DNA of 64,000 nucleotides from Lathyrus oleraceus (taxonomy: Eukaryota; Streptophyta; Magnoliopsida; Fabales; Fabaceae), in contig NC_066583.1 of NCBI RefSeq assembly GCF_024323335.1, positions 15,900,665 to 15,964,664 of the forward strand. The letters are read 5' to 3'. The notes beneath the pieces were generated by a model. That model was given only the letters and a program-made list of their open reading frames with translations. It was not told the origin of the DNA and did not search any database. Shown in pieces: positions 47,450 through 60,374 of this stretch (positions are counted from its first letter, which is position 1; the number at the start of each line of letters is the position of its first letter). The position numbers and the translations under genes are program-made.

Positions 47450-47876
47450 CAAAGCATCCACTTTGAAATTTGTATCATGAACTAAGAGGTTTTGATCCCT
47501 CATTTTTATGTTGGTACGTAGGCACAAGTCCGAAGGTCTTGTCAAACACAAAAATATAATTAATGAATTCTTTTCTCATCGCCCATTCTATTTGCTTGCT
47601 AATATCATTTGTACAAAAACACATATGCACACAAAAAGGGCTCCTTAGGAGTACCTAGGATAATTTGGGTGCTAACACCTTCCCTTTGTGTAACCAACCC
47701 CCTTACCTGTAATCTCTGGCATTTTATTAGTTTTGATTTGAAAACTTCTTATTTTCGGGTTTTGTTCGTACTTTTCCTTTTTCCCTTGGAAACAATAAAA
47801 GCGCGGTGGCGACTCTTGTTATTTGATGTCTTACTTATCCATAGCTTGATGATCGTGAATTTAACGCTACTGACTC

Positions 47877-50800
47877 TAAAGAAGTAAGACAAGCTTTTGT
47901 CTCCCCTTTAGTGGGTTCAAACTCACATTGATTAATTATGTATTTCATATCTTCGCCTTGAGGAGAATCTTTGGTGAGCGAGAATAGTTGAAGAAGGCCT
48001 GGAATTTGTGATTTGGAAAAAGGGATGCCATCGACAACTTTTCTTGTAAGAATGAAGAATATTCTCTTATAGTAAATTTCAAGGTCATTACATTACATAA
48101 ATAAAGATCACCTGGACTGAAAATAGCTAACTCGAATGCTTTTCTATAAAATCAACTTTTAAATATAGTTTTATGTTTGATTTTGCCAACTATTGTCCAA
48201 TTTTCATGTAGCTCTTTGCATGTGAGTCTTTCAACCAACCATCAAGATAAGCTTGATTGGAGTTAAAGGTGGGTTTTTCTTTCTCAATATGACTATCTTT
48301 TAACCAGCCATCAAGGTAAGCTTGATTGAAGTTGCAGATAGTCTTTAACTTTTGGTCCTTGTTATCTTTCAACCATCTGTCAAGATAAACTTGGTTGGAG
48401 TTAGGGGTGGATTTTGATTTCTAAACTTGAGTATCTTTCAACCATTTATCAAGGTAGACATGATTGAAGTTATGGGTAGATTTTATTTTTCCAGCTCAGT
48501 TGTCTTTCAACTATCTATCAAGGTAAACTTGGTTGGAATCAGGGGTAGATTTTTCTTTCTCAATTTGGGTATCTTTCAACCATTCATCAAGATAAATTTG
48601 GTTAGAGTCAGGGATGAATTTTTATTTCTTAGCTTGGATATCTTTCAACCATCCATCAAGTTAAACTTAAGGGGAATCAAGTATGGTTTTTTCTTTCTCA
48701 ACTCAAGTATCTTTCAACCATCCATCAAGGTAAACTTGGTTAGAGGTAAGGGTGAATTTTTCTTTCTCTGCTCGGGTATCTTTCAGCCACTCATCAAGGT
48801 AAACTTGGTTTGAGTTAGATACTGATTTTGCTTTCTCAGTTCGAGTGTCTTTCAACCATCCATCAAGGTAAATTTGGTTGGAGTTTGGGGTAGGTTTTGT
48901 TTTTTCAGCCCGGGTATCTTTCAACCATCCATCAAGGTAAACTTGGTTGGATTCGGGGGTGAGTTTTTCTTTTTTAACTCGGGTATCTTTCAACCATCCA
49001 TCAAGATAAATTTAGTTAGATTCAGAGGTAGATTTTTCTTTCTTAACTCGATTATCTTTCAACCATCCATCAAGGTAGACTTGGTTGGATTCAGAGGTAG
49101 ATTTTTCTTTCTCAACTCGAGTATCTTTCAACCATCCATCAAGGTAGACTTGGTTGGATTCAGAGGTGGATTTTTCTTTCTCAACCCAATTATCTTTCAA
49201 TTATCTATCAAGGTAAACTTGGTTAGATTTAAAGGTGAATTTTTCTTTCTCAGCTCGGGTACCTTTCAACCATCCATCTAGGTAAACTTGGTTAGAGTTA
49301 GAGGTGATTTTTTCTTTCTCAGCTCGAGTATCTTTCAACCATCCATCAAGGTAGACTTGGTTGGATTCAGGGGTTGGTTTTTCTTTCTCAACTTGGACAT
49401 CTTTCAATCATCCATCTAGGTAAACTTGGTTAGAGTTAGAGGTGCAAATTTCTTTCTCAACTCGAATATCTTTCAATCATCTATCAAGGTAGATTTGATT
49501 GGAGTTAGAAGTGAGTTTTTGGTTCTTCCGTAGTGTTTTTGAGTCATCCATCAAGGTAGGGTTGATAACTTGTTTTTGTTCTACATTCTCATGTTGAAAT
49601 TTAATATCTCTAGCCAAGCTTTTATGAACATTCTACGATACAATTAAAAAACGATATTAATGAGTTACAACTTAATTACATATTTTGGATGATATATAAT
49701 CACAAAAAATTGTTTCATGAGATACATTATGTTGAATGTTTTATGAAACACATTCATTATATACATATCAGATAGATAAAATGTAAAACAAAAAGTATGA
49801 AAAAAACAATTCTTACATGAACACCTTTATTATTTTATCAGATATCAGATAGATACAATGTGAAACGAAAAATAGGAAAAAATAATTCTTACATTTATTT
49901 TATCAAGTCAAATAGAACAATTCAATTGTGGGTGTGATAATTGCATGGAATTAGAAGCATGCGTTAAGTTCAACATGCATCCACAATTGCTAATAAAGAT
50001 AAGATGAAAATGATATATTATCAACAGGTTGGATTTTAATAAATTCTATATGCATGCACAATTGCTAATAAAGATGGAAATGATAGATCACGAGCATGTT
50101 GAATTTTATTAAATTCAATATGCATGTCCAAGATAAAAATGATAGATCATGCATATCATAATATTATTAAAATTAACATACATGCGCAATTATAATTGAT
50201 GATATGAATGATACATTATTATGATAAATAAATGATGAAAAATACAAGTGTAAAAAATAGAAGCATACATGCAAAGTTAATAATCCACGAAAAACAAATA
50301 TTATATTATCAAATCAAATAGAATAACCCGATTGTTAGTGAGTGATGAATGCATGGAAAATAACTACGGAGGTGGTTCTTAAAAGGATGCATTAAATCCA
50401 ACATACATGTCAATAGTAAATAAAGATGAAAATGATAAATAAATTATGAAAAATATAAATAAAAAGGTAGAAATATGCATGCAAAGTTAATAGCTCACAA
50501 TCTACAAAAGAGAAAAAAGAGACCAGAAAAAATTGTTGAATTGTAATTCTTTTTGTCGAAAAAGTTTGCTCGACAAAGACAAGGAGATGTCGAATCACTT
50601 AGGTGTCGAAATGTCAAAGAGTATCTCGACAATAATATTAAACTTAACTTTATTTGTTTGTTTAGCTGAGTTAGTTATGTTAGTTTTAGGTATTATTTGA
50701 GAAACAAGCAAACCCAAAATTTATAAATAGAGAATAATTCTCATTCTAATAAACATTTGAATTTTACAGTTGTAAAAGAAATAAATAATTACAGTTTGTA

Positions 50801-51068
50801 AGCAGAGAAAATTTTTGCATAATCAATTCATCTTCTATCCTCTCTCGATAAACCCCAACCTTTTTTTCCCAATTCAATTTTCTTTTTTTGTTTTCATCAT
50901 TATTGTGGAGCGAGACAACCTTAAAATCAAGGTTGGTTAATTCACTCAAATGAAGAGTGAAGAACAAAAGAGAATTTCATAGGTTAGTTAAATCTTGTTC
51001 ATAAATATCGACTCGAAATTACTCAAAATTTTGAGTTTAGTTTCATCAAATGTAACTTTGTGTGTCAT
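47877..51068 (-). pseudogene. Inverted BURP copy, 5' part with about 20 repeat units
   Basis: The minus strand carries an ATG at 51068, exon 1 interrupted by an LTR-like insertion, intron 1, exon 2 from about 49634, and then roughly twenty QVYLDGWLKD-type units to about 48200. The start of the BURP domain runs to 47877, where the solo LTR cuts in. From 49407 to 48190 the units share one reading frame and are broken by stop codons, not indels. Several stops fall in the Gly-Trp codons of the core, where GGATGG became AGATAG, AGATGA or AGATAA. Non-functional as protein, but long stretches remain complementary to the intact gene's transcript. Confidence 0.85.
50553..51050 (+). mobile_element. Probable solo LTR in exon 1 of the broken BURP copy
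   Basis: Sequence from TGTCGAAAAAGTTTGC onwards contains repeated GTCGA motifs, a TATAAATAGAGAATAATTC promoter-like element and an A-rich downstream part, in the manner of a short copia LTR. It separates the ATG (51068) from the rest of exon 1 (near 50501-50550). I could not find a clean TSD, so the right border is approximate. Confidence 0.5.
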
Positions 51069-51124
51069 TTCTTTCTTTTATGTTATTGTGTAAAAGATGA
51101 ATAGAAGTGAAAGTGAGTTTGAAC

Positions 51125-51132
51125 TATTTATA
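51125..51132 (-). promoter_or_regulatory. TATA box of the inverted BURP copy
   Basis: TATAAATA on the minus strand, 57 bp before the ATG at 51068; the counterpart of 30331-30338. Confidence 0.65.
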
Positions 51133-51333
51133 AGCAAGTAAGAAGAAAAAGTACATATTACGAGTATATTAAGACTTTGTTTGGCAAAATTATTTTTTTA
51201 AGTATATAGTTTATTTCTTATACATTATTTATAAGTGAATGGCAAGAAAAATTACAAATAATGAATACATTAAGATTTTGTTTGACAAGATTATTTTTGT
51301 AAATTTTTTAGTTTATATCATATAATTTATAAG

Positions 51334-51450
<117 letters not shown>

Positions 51451-51902
51451 CTAATAGGAAATTTTGCGGTTTTTTGTGTGTATTTATTTTGAATTTAAAA
51501 AGAAAATAGTTTTTTAAGAAAATATGTTTGTTTAATATTATAATCTTTTTTATTTGAAGCTCTAACACTTAAGTTTTTTGTTTTAAAAAATGTAGAAAAC
51601 TTCTTAAATTTGTTTTTTGTTTAAAAGTTAAAAATATTTTTTAAACAATTTTCTAACAATATATTCTTTAAACATCTTAAACAAATATATTAAAATGAAC
51701 ACCACAACATAGTTTATTTTTGCTAGTTTATATTTTATTTCGAGAAACCATTATAATTTGTTACCCCTCTTACATTCTAACTTGAGATAATCGGTTCACC
51801 AATATCAATATTTGTCACTTTAATAAAAAATACATATAATTTATAATCTCAATTTATCCTTGTAAATTGAATTGAATTGAAAGCCTGGAAAAAATTAAAA
51901 TT

Positions 51903-52044
<142 letters not shown>

Positions 52045-52384
52045 AATTTATTATTATTTTTAGTGTCGTAATTTTAAAGTTTATTTTGATTCCTTAACTT
52101 AAAAAAAATTATATTAGTCTCTTAACTCTTCAAAACCGTATTATGTTAGTCTTTTCATTTAATTAACAATGAAAAACATTCAAAAATTAATTATTAAATT
52201 TATTTTTAATTAGACAAAAATAACTAACCTAATACATTTTAAATAGTAAAAGATCAATATTTTATTTTTGAATTAATAAAATGAAAAGAATCCAAAATTT
52301 ATTAGCAACAAAAAATATATTAATTATTTTTTATTTGACCTCTAATATAAATATAAATTTATTAATACAATCAGAATAACTAAA

Positions 52385-52560
52385 ATCTTATGTTATGCAT
52401 ATAATCGGTGTTCAGAATTAGGGGAGTCCCCATCCTATATTTCTTATATTATGCATATAATCGGTGCTCAGAATTAGGAGAGTCCCCATCCTATTTTACT
52501 TATGTTATGCATGTAATCAGTTCTCAGAATTAGGTGAGTCCCAATCTAGATTTATGTATT
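52385..52560. repeat. Three ~60 bp tandem units in the outer right arm
   Basis: Each unit contains 'atgcatataatcggt', 'tcagaattagg' and 'gagtccc'. The reverse complement resembles the single copies at 27880-27950 and 29770-29820, so this motif expanded only here. Confidence 0.75.
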
Positions 52561-52800
52561 TTGTGAAAGAAACAAATCGGCCTCACATTGTGAATATTAG
52601 TCTTGTCTTGATTATTGTAAGCTTATGAGTCTTAAATTTATCGATTAATAGAAATTCCAACATAGACAACTGTAAAACAAAATAGTCTCACGAGAAACAT
52701 TAAAAGTAATGCACGCTTAAGTAGTAAAGGTCACGTGTTGGTTTGCATGTTTAGTTATATATTCTGACAAGATATAGGGTTTGCTTGCTTAGCTACTTAA

Positions 52801-54073
52801 GCTAACATGTTAGTAGAGAACTGTACTTACCTAAAAAGAATAGTTGTTATATTAATTAGTTAAAAAAAAGTTATTTCATCTGTCTCACAATGAGACTGAT
52901 CATTTTAAAAATTAAAAAAGATGGATTGAAAATTAAAATTGATTATTTTAAAAATTGAAAAAATTGGATTGCAAATTGAGATGAATTATTTATTTTAAGA
53001 TATTTTTTATTCTAAATAAATTAGTTATTATAGGATAAAGGGAATTATATTAGTATAAAATGATTGGTCAATAAAATATTAGTATAAAGTTATGTGATAG
53101 GAAAAACCAAAAGGTTGAAGGATTTGAAGTAGTACTTTTTTTTATCATATGTTTGAAGCGGTAATAATAAATGGGCGTAGATAGACTATATGACTAATAA
53201 ACTCTTTAATAAAAGAACTACGGCTAGGAGATTTAAACAAAGATGATGTATTAACCGCTCCAAATAAATAACTATTCATTTCATCTCATTAAAATGTTTT
53301 ATTTACAATATATAATTAATTTTTAGAAAATAATTAGATGAATTAAATTTAATAATAAAATTAATATTATATTTACTAAAGTTATAATTAATAAAATATA
53401 ATAATAAAATTAATTTTATTGTCTAACATTTTATAATAAATTTGCAATGCTTACGAATTTCTTTCATCTTGGTTCATCCCCTCCCATATTTCACCAGCTT
53501 AATAAATATCAACTGTATCTTAAAAATTTTCATGAGATATGGAATTTAAATGTTGCTTAAAGCCATTTATACATTGCCTTATCCTATGAATCTACACGAA
53601 TATAATTATGCAATGCAAAAGTAGTTATTTTAATACTAATTTGGATCTTAACACTAATTTGTGATTTTTAATCAGTAAAGAGGATGTGAATGAAGAAAGA
53701 TGGGTTGAAAACTACATAAGAGCAAAATGGATGATTAGTTGAATCATGAATTTCTTTTAGAAACAATGCTTCATTTTTCTTATTCCCACAATTAAAACAC
53801 ATTTATTTTAATTTAAATTATTAATAAAACATAAAGGGTAATAATGAGTTTCTTTTTACATAATAAGAATACAAATGAAAGAAAAAAAATAATAAATTAA
53901 AAGTTACAAACTCAAAATCTACTTTAAATAGTTTTTAAGAAAAAAATCAAAAATTAATTAAAAAAAATACAGACTAAAAAATACATAATATGTTTTTTAA
54001 ACTAATCTTACAAATTTATGTACAAAAAAATATATAAAAAATACTGTTTTTTATATTTATACACTAAATAATA

Positions 54074-54084
<11 letters not shown>
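52801..54084. other. AT-rich noncoding region
   Basis: No gene or defined element is seen. Short diverged 'ttaaaattgattattttaa' repeats occur near 52900-52990. Confidence 0.55.

Positions 54085-54161
<77 letters not shown>
54085..54161. repeat. (TA)n microsatellite
   Basis: About 77 bp of TA preceded by a short CATA run. Confidence 0.95.
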
Positions 54162-54164
<3 letters not shown>

Positions 54165-54689
54165 AAATATTATAATATAAATACTAAAATTTTTAGAAAT
54201 AAAAATAATAATTTTGGAACATATAATACTAAATAATATATGATTTTCAGAAGAATATCTTTTTTAGCATAACAACATCACACCAAATACAACACAGATA
54301 AATATCAAATACACCTAAAATCTTAAAAAAAGAAAAAATATATGTGTACTCAGAATCTTGTCCCCTTTAATTTAAAGCTCCCTTTTGATAAAATTTAAAA
54401 GATTAATTTATACATGCAACACAAAAAATCAAAACATGATAAATAATTAGTGACAGTAAATTATAAATTCAAATAAATTACAATAAAACATTAATGTTTA
54501 CCTAATTCAAGAATGATATAATATTTGAAAGAGGAAGAAATTGAATGTTTGAGTAAGAGTTTTTTTTGCTGCGAGAGAGTGAAGAAAAGGGAATGTTCTT
54601 GATGTGAGAGAGAAAAGAGTGGCCGAAGAGAAGAGAAGGAAACTAAGAGAGAAAGAAGGCGTCGTAGACTCATTTAATGATGACAAATA

Positions 54690-55307
54690 GCGAGAGGCAC
54701 CCCACGCCGGTCATAACGGTCATAAGTTGTGATGGACTACCCTAGCAAATTATGACGTGTACAGAGTGGTGCATGGGTGTACAATATGAGCAATGATTTG
54801 CGAGGGGCTCCCCACGTGACAATCATGGATAATATATGCGAAGGCCTCCCTACGCGGAAATAACAAATAATATTTACGAGTGACTCCTTCTCGATAATAA
54901 TGACGTATTGCAGGCACGTAGCAACTTTAATAGTTGTACTCAAAACATTTTTTTGGTTGATTTGACTTAACCTTACAATTGGTGAGGGGTATCCCCTCGC
55001 TAATTGAACGAATATAATTGGTGAGGGGTACCCCTCGCAAATTACTTTTTTTCCAATCCATTTACTTAAATTTTAGCGTTATTTCCTCTTTGCAAGGGGG
55101 TGAGCCCTAGCAAAGTCCAATTTCAAATTTTCAAAATTGTTTCTCTCATGTTTGTGAGGGATTACCGTACGTTCTTGTCTTATATAATTTTTTTAAAAAA
55201 ATATTTTGAGTGTTGTGGGGGGTTTAACCCCAAATGATATTGTTTATTTAGTGAGGAATTTTATCCTTGGCAAAATCCCCTAGCTATAGAAGATTTTTCT
55301 TTTAGTG
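54690..55307 (-). mobile_element. CACTA-like transposon end with palindromic subterminal repeats
   Basis: The terminus reads CACTAAAAGAAAAATC on the minus strand at 55307, as in En/Spm-type elements. Inward lie about ten imperfect palindromes of the form G(C/T)GAGGGG-N-CCCCTCGC (54690, 54800, 54838, 54876, 54982, 55021, 55092, 55154, 55213, 55251). Subterminal repeat arrays are typical for this superfamily. The other end and transposase are not seen, so this may be a fragment. Confidence 0.55.
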
Positions 55308-55789
55308 GAGAGAGTGATATTTTTACTAAAGTGATAATTGTCAAATATTGGGAATAATGAAAGTAATATTAATTAGAGGGTAGAATTGGAAAAAAGTACA
55401 TTAAAATTTGAAATAAATTATTTATTTTAGAAGACTCTTTTATTCCTAATGAATCACTCGTTGTGGGACAGAGGAAGTATGATTTATTTATAGTTAGTAT
55501 GATATATTGATGATGTTAAAAGATAATAATTTTTATTAAGTTTTTATTACAACATTTGTCTAGTGAATAATTTTAAAAATAAATTATTATTATGCAATTT
55601 AAATATTCACATTTTTATTTAGAAAATATATATTTTTTAAACTAACTGAAAAATGACAAATATTAAACTAATAGTTAGAAATGTATAAGACTAAAGTTTG
55701 TATAGGGATAAAGTTAAACCTTCAAAGAGGTAAATATAAAATAAGGTAAGCTTAATCTATTGTGGATATATCACTACTATAAAATACAC
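55308..55789. other. AT-rich noncoding region
   Basis: About 0.5 kb between the CACTA-like end and the copia remnant. I see nothing in it. Confidence 0.55.
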
Positions 55790-58700
55790 GTAACATAATA
55801 TGTTATTACCTCGATTATTAAGCGTCTGTAAAATTTGAGCATAACAATTACCGACCGCTACGTATTCCACCTCGATAGTTGACAAAGCAACGAAAACTTG
55901 TTTCTTCCTATGTCAACTTACTAAGGAATTTGAAAACATGTGACAAGGTCCACTAATACTCTTCCTATCCGATTTGCAACCGGCAAAATCGGAATCAGTA
56001 TATCCAACCAAATTACAACCGCTTCCCTTAGAATACCAAAGTCCATACTTAGAAGTACCATGAAGATACCTAAGATTACGTTTTACGGCTTTTAAATGAG
56101 ATTCCTTAGGAGCCGACTGATAATGAGCGTACATGAACATGCTAAACATAATATTTGGCCTAGATGCAATGAGATATATAAGAGAACCGATCATACCTCG
56201 ATAATTCTTGACATCTACATTCTTACCATTTTCATTCCTTTCCAAGTTCCATTTGTAGGCATCGGAGTGTCAATCGACTTTGCATTTTCCATACCAAATC
56301 TCTTTAGTAAGTCATTATAATATTTGGTTTGACACATAAGTGTTCCTTCATCAAGTTGCTTGATTTGAAGCCCAAGGAAGTAATTTAACTCCCCCATGAT
56401 ACTCATCTCAAACTCATCCTGCATAACCTTAGAAAACTCCTTGGCAAGTTGCATATTAGTGGACCCAAAAAATAATATCATTGACATAAATTTGAACTAG
56501 AAGAGTATGCTTTCCTTGATGCTTAATGAAAAGTGTAGTATCTACCTTTACCCTAGAGTACTCTTGATCAATCAAAAACTTACTAAGTCACTCATACCAA
56601 GCCCTAGGTGCTTGTTTGAGGTCATACAAAGCTCGCTTTAGTTTGTAAATGATTAGGACACTCACGATTTTCAAAATCGGGAGATTGAGCTACATACACT
56701 TCTTCATTAATATAGCCATTAAGGAACACACTTTTCACGTCCATTTGAAATAACTTGAAATCTTTGGAACAAGCATAAGTTAGTAGAAGGCATATAGACT
56801 CGAGGCAAGCAACCGGAGCATAAGTCTCCTCATAGTTAATTCCATCCTCTTGGTTATAAGCTTGAGCCACTAGCCGGGCTTTATTCCTAGTTATTACTAT
56901 GTTTTCATCGAGTTTGTTTCTAAAAACCCATCTAGTGCCAATTACTCGATGATTCTTGGGATGAGGGACAATGTCCAAAACATCATTACTTTTAAATTGG
57001 TTTAGTTCATCTTGCATGGCCATAAGGCAATGCTCGTCAAGTAATGCATCCTTAGCGTTTTTAGGTTCAACCTGCGAAACGAATTCAAAGTGATAACAAA
57101 AATTACTTATCTTGGAGCGTGTTGTCATGCCTTTTGTGATCTCTCTAAGAATGTTGTCGATAGGATGATCTTTGGATGTTCTCTAAGTCAAAGGTAGTTC
57201 GTCCACTGCAGTTGGACTTTCAAACTTTTCCTCTTCACAATATTTATCTTCTTCCTTCTCATGTTCCACTGCGTCAGGCTGATCAATTCCTTGTTCGTAT
57301 TCCTTGAGAATATCTTGTGAAGATACAACTACATCATGAAAAGAAACACCTTTCCCGATATTTTTTGGGTAAGACTCATCAAAGGTAACATGAACCGACT
57401 CTTCAACAATAAGTAATCTTTTTGTTATAAACCCTATAAGCTTTACTAGATTGTGAGCACCTGAGGAAGATACCCTCGTCGGCTTTCACATTTAACTTAC
57501 CTAGATTATCATTTCCTTTGTTCAAAACAAAAAATTTGCATCTAAAAACATGAAGATGTCACACATTAGGTTTTATACCCTTAAATAATTCATAGGGAGT
57601 TTTGTCTCGAATAAGACGTATTAGTATCCTATTCAAGACTTAACATGTTGTATTAGTGGCATCGACCCAAAAATACTTAGGTAGATTGCTTTGATTGAGT
57701 ATAGAGCTAACCAACTCTTCTAAAATATGAGTTTTCCGCTCCATAACACCATTTTGTTGTGGAGTTCTAGGAGCGGAGAAGTTATGCTCAATGTCATGTT
57801 TGTTACAATATTTCTCAAAGAGATGATTTTCAAGCTCACCTCCGTGATCGCTTCGGATAGCAAAAAAATTCAAATTCATCTTATTTTAGAATAATCTAGA
57901 AAATTTCTTGAAAGTCGACAAAGTATCATATTTACTATACAAAAAAATGACCCAAAAAAATCTTGAGTAATCATCTATAATCATAAAACCATAATAGTTA
58001 GCATCTATGCTCTTGGTCTGTGAGGGGCCATATAAATCCATATAAATAAGCTCAAGAGATCTCAAAGTAGAAACAATGTTTTTCGATTTAAATGAGACTC
58101 TCGTTTGCTTCCTTATTTGGCATGCATCACATAAATGGTCTTTTGAAAATTTCATTTTTGGTAAACCGATTACTAAATCTTTTGAGTTCACTTTATTTAG
58201 CAAATCAAAGTTAATGTGAGTTAGGCGTCTAAGCCATAACTAAGAGTTTTCGCTCATGGTAGCAAGACACTTAGTTCCAACTAAGGATACATCATCTAAG
58301 TTAAGCATATAAGTATTATTAACCCTCAAGCCCTTAAACATACAATCCTTCTTCTCATTATGTTCAAACAAGCAATAAAATTTGTAAAAGTAACTTTAAA
58401 TCCCCTGTCACATAGTTGACTAATGCTAAGTAGGTTATGTTTAACACCTTCAACTAACATAACATCAAAGATAGTAGTAAATGAGGGGTTACCTACACTT
58501 CCTTTTCCAAGTATTGCTCTAGTGTTGTTATCTCCATAAGTAACATAGCCCTTATTCTTTGGCATAAAGTCAATGAATAGAGATATGTAACCCGTCATAT
58601 GTCTTGAGCATCCAATATCGAGAAACCACATATTCTCCGCAGACTCAAGACATTCAACCTGTAGAATCAAACAAGGGAGATAGATAACCAATTTTCATTG

Positions 58701-59237
58701 GGTCCTTGAGAGCGAGTGAAATCAAGGTTGCATTTGGGAAACCATTGAAAATCTCCTTTAGGAACCAAAGGTTTCCTAAATTTTCATTTTTCAATAGTGT
58801 GACCATTCTTGCAACAATACAGACATGACAAGTTTTGATGAGACGTATTTTTGTTATCGGACTCCTATTTGACAAATTTATGCTTCTTATATGAATGGTT
58901 TAAACACATTTCATACTTTGATGTATCAATAGAAAATGAAATCTTTGGTTGTAAGGCTTTGTCTAATTTGACTTGAAGAACATTTATCTCTTTTTTTTCA
59001 ATCATGACAAGATTCACAATCAAACCTAGAAGATTTTTCATCCTCATTCTTGTCACTTTGAATATCTATCATAGATTTCTTAATAGCTTCCAACTTCCTT
59101 TCGGATTCTAACACTTTTTCTTCTAAGTGTAAAAAGCCTTTTTCATGTGAAGCTAATTTGTTAAAGACATTTAAGGCCTCTATCATATCAAATAGTCCCC
59201 CAAAATATAAGAATGATGACAGAAACTTACAACTCAA
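55790..59237 (-). pseudogene. Ty1/copia polyprotein, frameshifted (SIRE/Maximus-like)
   Basis: Read on the minus strand from 59237: gag C-terminal part with a coiled-coil-like Glu/Lys segment, a degraded zinc knuckle, protease (DIGCSRHMTG, where DSGCSRHMTG is usual), GAG-pre-integrase (GLPKMKFSKDHLCDACQ), integrase (YMDLYGPSQTKS, RSDHGGELEN, PQQNGVMERK), RT (TRWVFRNKLDE, LFQMDVKSVFLNGYINEEVYV) and RNase H (IGSLIYLIASRPNIMFS, YTDSDFAGC, VALSTIEVEYVA). The order PR-IN-RT-RH is copia. There are at least six frame changes or stops. No LTRs could be placed, so both ends are probably truncated. Lineage is by resemblance only. Confidence 0.85.
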
Positions 59238-59851
59238 ATACTCTATTCCATAACATTAGAATAAGACTCAAAATGGAGTATTACAAAATAAATAAAAGAC
59301 TTAACTAAAAACTCTCCTATAGAATAAATATTTTCTCTGAAGTTATGAGTCTTCACAAATGAGATTACTTCCTTATATAGAACAAAAGTTCAGCTTCAAA
59401 TCATCGTAGGATTTTGATCTTTAATATAGTTGATCCTCTAAAACGCACATCAATCTTCAATAATGTTGATTGCCAATTTTGATTGATCACCTCTAAAATA
59501 AATCTGAATTTCTTGATTATAACAAAGTCAATATGTTCTATCATGTATTGTTTTCTTAAACCCTTTAATTATATTTTATTGCATTATGTGTATCTAAACA
59601 TGATTTTTTTAGGAATGAATACTTATCTTAGAAATAACCTTATACCTTTGGATGTAATTGCTAGTTTAATATATTGTTATTTATTCATTTATTTAATATA
59701 CGTGTTTAATGATTTTTTGTTGATTAATCATCACCAAATTAATTTAAAGATTTTTTTTCTTAAGGGGGTGAAAATAGTAAAAACATTAAATTAAGTATTT
59801 TAATTTACCACCACTTAGAGATAGAGATGGATCTTGAAATTTGTATACTTC
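59238..59851. other. Noncoding region, possible LTR scrap
   Basis: About 0.6 kb. A minus-strand CTATATAAGGAAG promoter-like element near 59372 and the following sequence resemble part of a short LTR, but no borders are visible. Confidence 0.35.
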
Positions 59852-60195
59852 TGTTAAGCCTAAATATCTAACTTTTTATCCTAACTTACTAAAGGGATTA
59901 AGGAGTTCATCAAGTGGTGAAAGTTTAATTATTAAGGGGATTCAGATTAAATAATCTTGAGAATATATAATCTTGAGAATGAGTAATATTAGAAGTAATT
60001 CATATTTATTAGTTGTACTATTTTCTTAGCCCCTAAGTTTGTTAGAGGGTATTTTAGTATTTTATCCTATTCTAGTAACCCTAGTTTTAGCTTATAAATA
60101 GGGTGGCAATCACTGTAACTTTTATCATGTTTTGTAGCCGTCATTCTCTTAATAGAATATTTCCGTTCATCATTTATTCTACCTTTGCACCAACA
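59852..60195 (+). repeat. Copia 5' LTR
   Basis: 344 bp from TGTTAAGCC to CCAACA, with TATAAATAG at 60093 and an 'aatagaatatttccgttc' polyadenylation-region-like end. A primer site and gag start follow in the expected order. Confidence 0.75.
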
Positions 60196-60196
60196 A

Positions 60197-60210
60197 TTGG
60201 TATCTAGAGC
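60197..60210 (+). other. Copia primer binding site (initiator tRNA-Met)
   Basis: TTGGTATCTAGAGC, the usual TGGTATCAGAGC site with a one-base insertion, one base after the LTR. Confidence 0.7.
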
Positions 60211-60374
60211 TCCGGTTCGGATTCATTGGGAAACACGAGTGAACGTGAGGTCTTGTGTGTTTGATTTTGATTCTTAGATTCGTGTTGAATCTTGAACAAA
60301 ATCTGATCAGAATTTTAATTCTGTGGGTTGGGAAACACTGTGAGAAATCTGAGTGTACTATGCAAGGTAGAAAG

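Larger units (their letters stand above)
38905..47871 (+). mobile_element. Solo LTR of an Ogre-like (Tat) retrotransposon in the BURP exon, with nested insertion
   Basis: Begins TGTAAGACCCC and ends after a 'gcgcggtggcgactctt' segment like those at the 3' end of Ogre-type LTRs. Subtracting the nested LTR and its TSD leaves about 4.7 kb, a typical Ogre LTR size. The flanks read GACTT (38900-38904) and GACTC (47872-47876), a TSD with one change. BURP coding sequence continues on both sides. A TATAAATA box is at 40420. No internal gag-pol is present, so LTR-LTR recombination removed it. Family name is from recall of sequence style. Confidence 0.75.

Noticed and set aside
48427..49281. Plus-strand open frames over the inverted BURP repeats (IFQPSIKVNLV repeats)
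   Set aside because: They are antisense shadows of the repeated YLDGWLKD codons on the minus strand; the same shadow occurs opposite the intact gene at 31715-32026.
54491..54673. A 60-codon Ser/Leu-rich minus-strand ORF
   Set aside because: Low-complexity translation of a purine-rich stretch; no homologous domain and no start context.
55791..55912. A plus-strand CACTACTATAAAATAC string that looks like a CACTA terminus
   Set aside because: On the minus strand it continues the copia RNase H (VALSTIEVEYVA and onward), so the match is coincidental.
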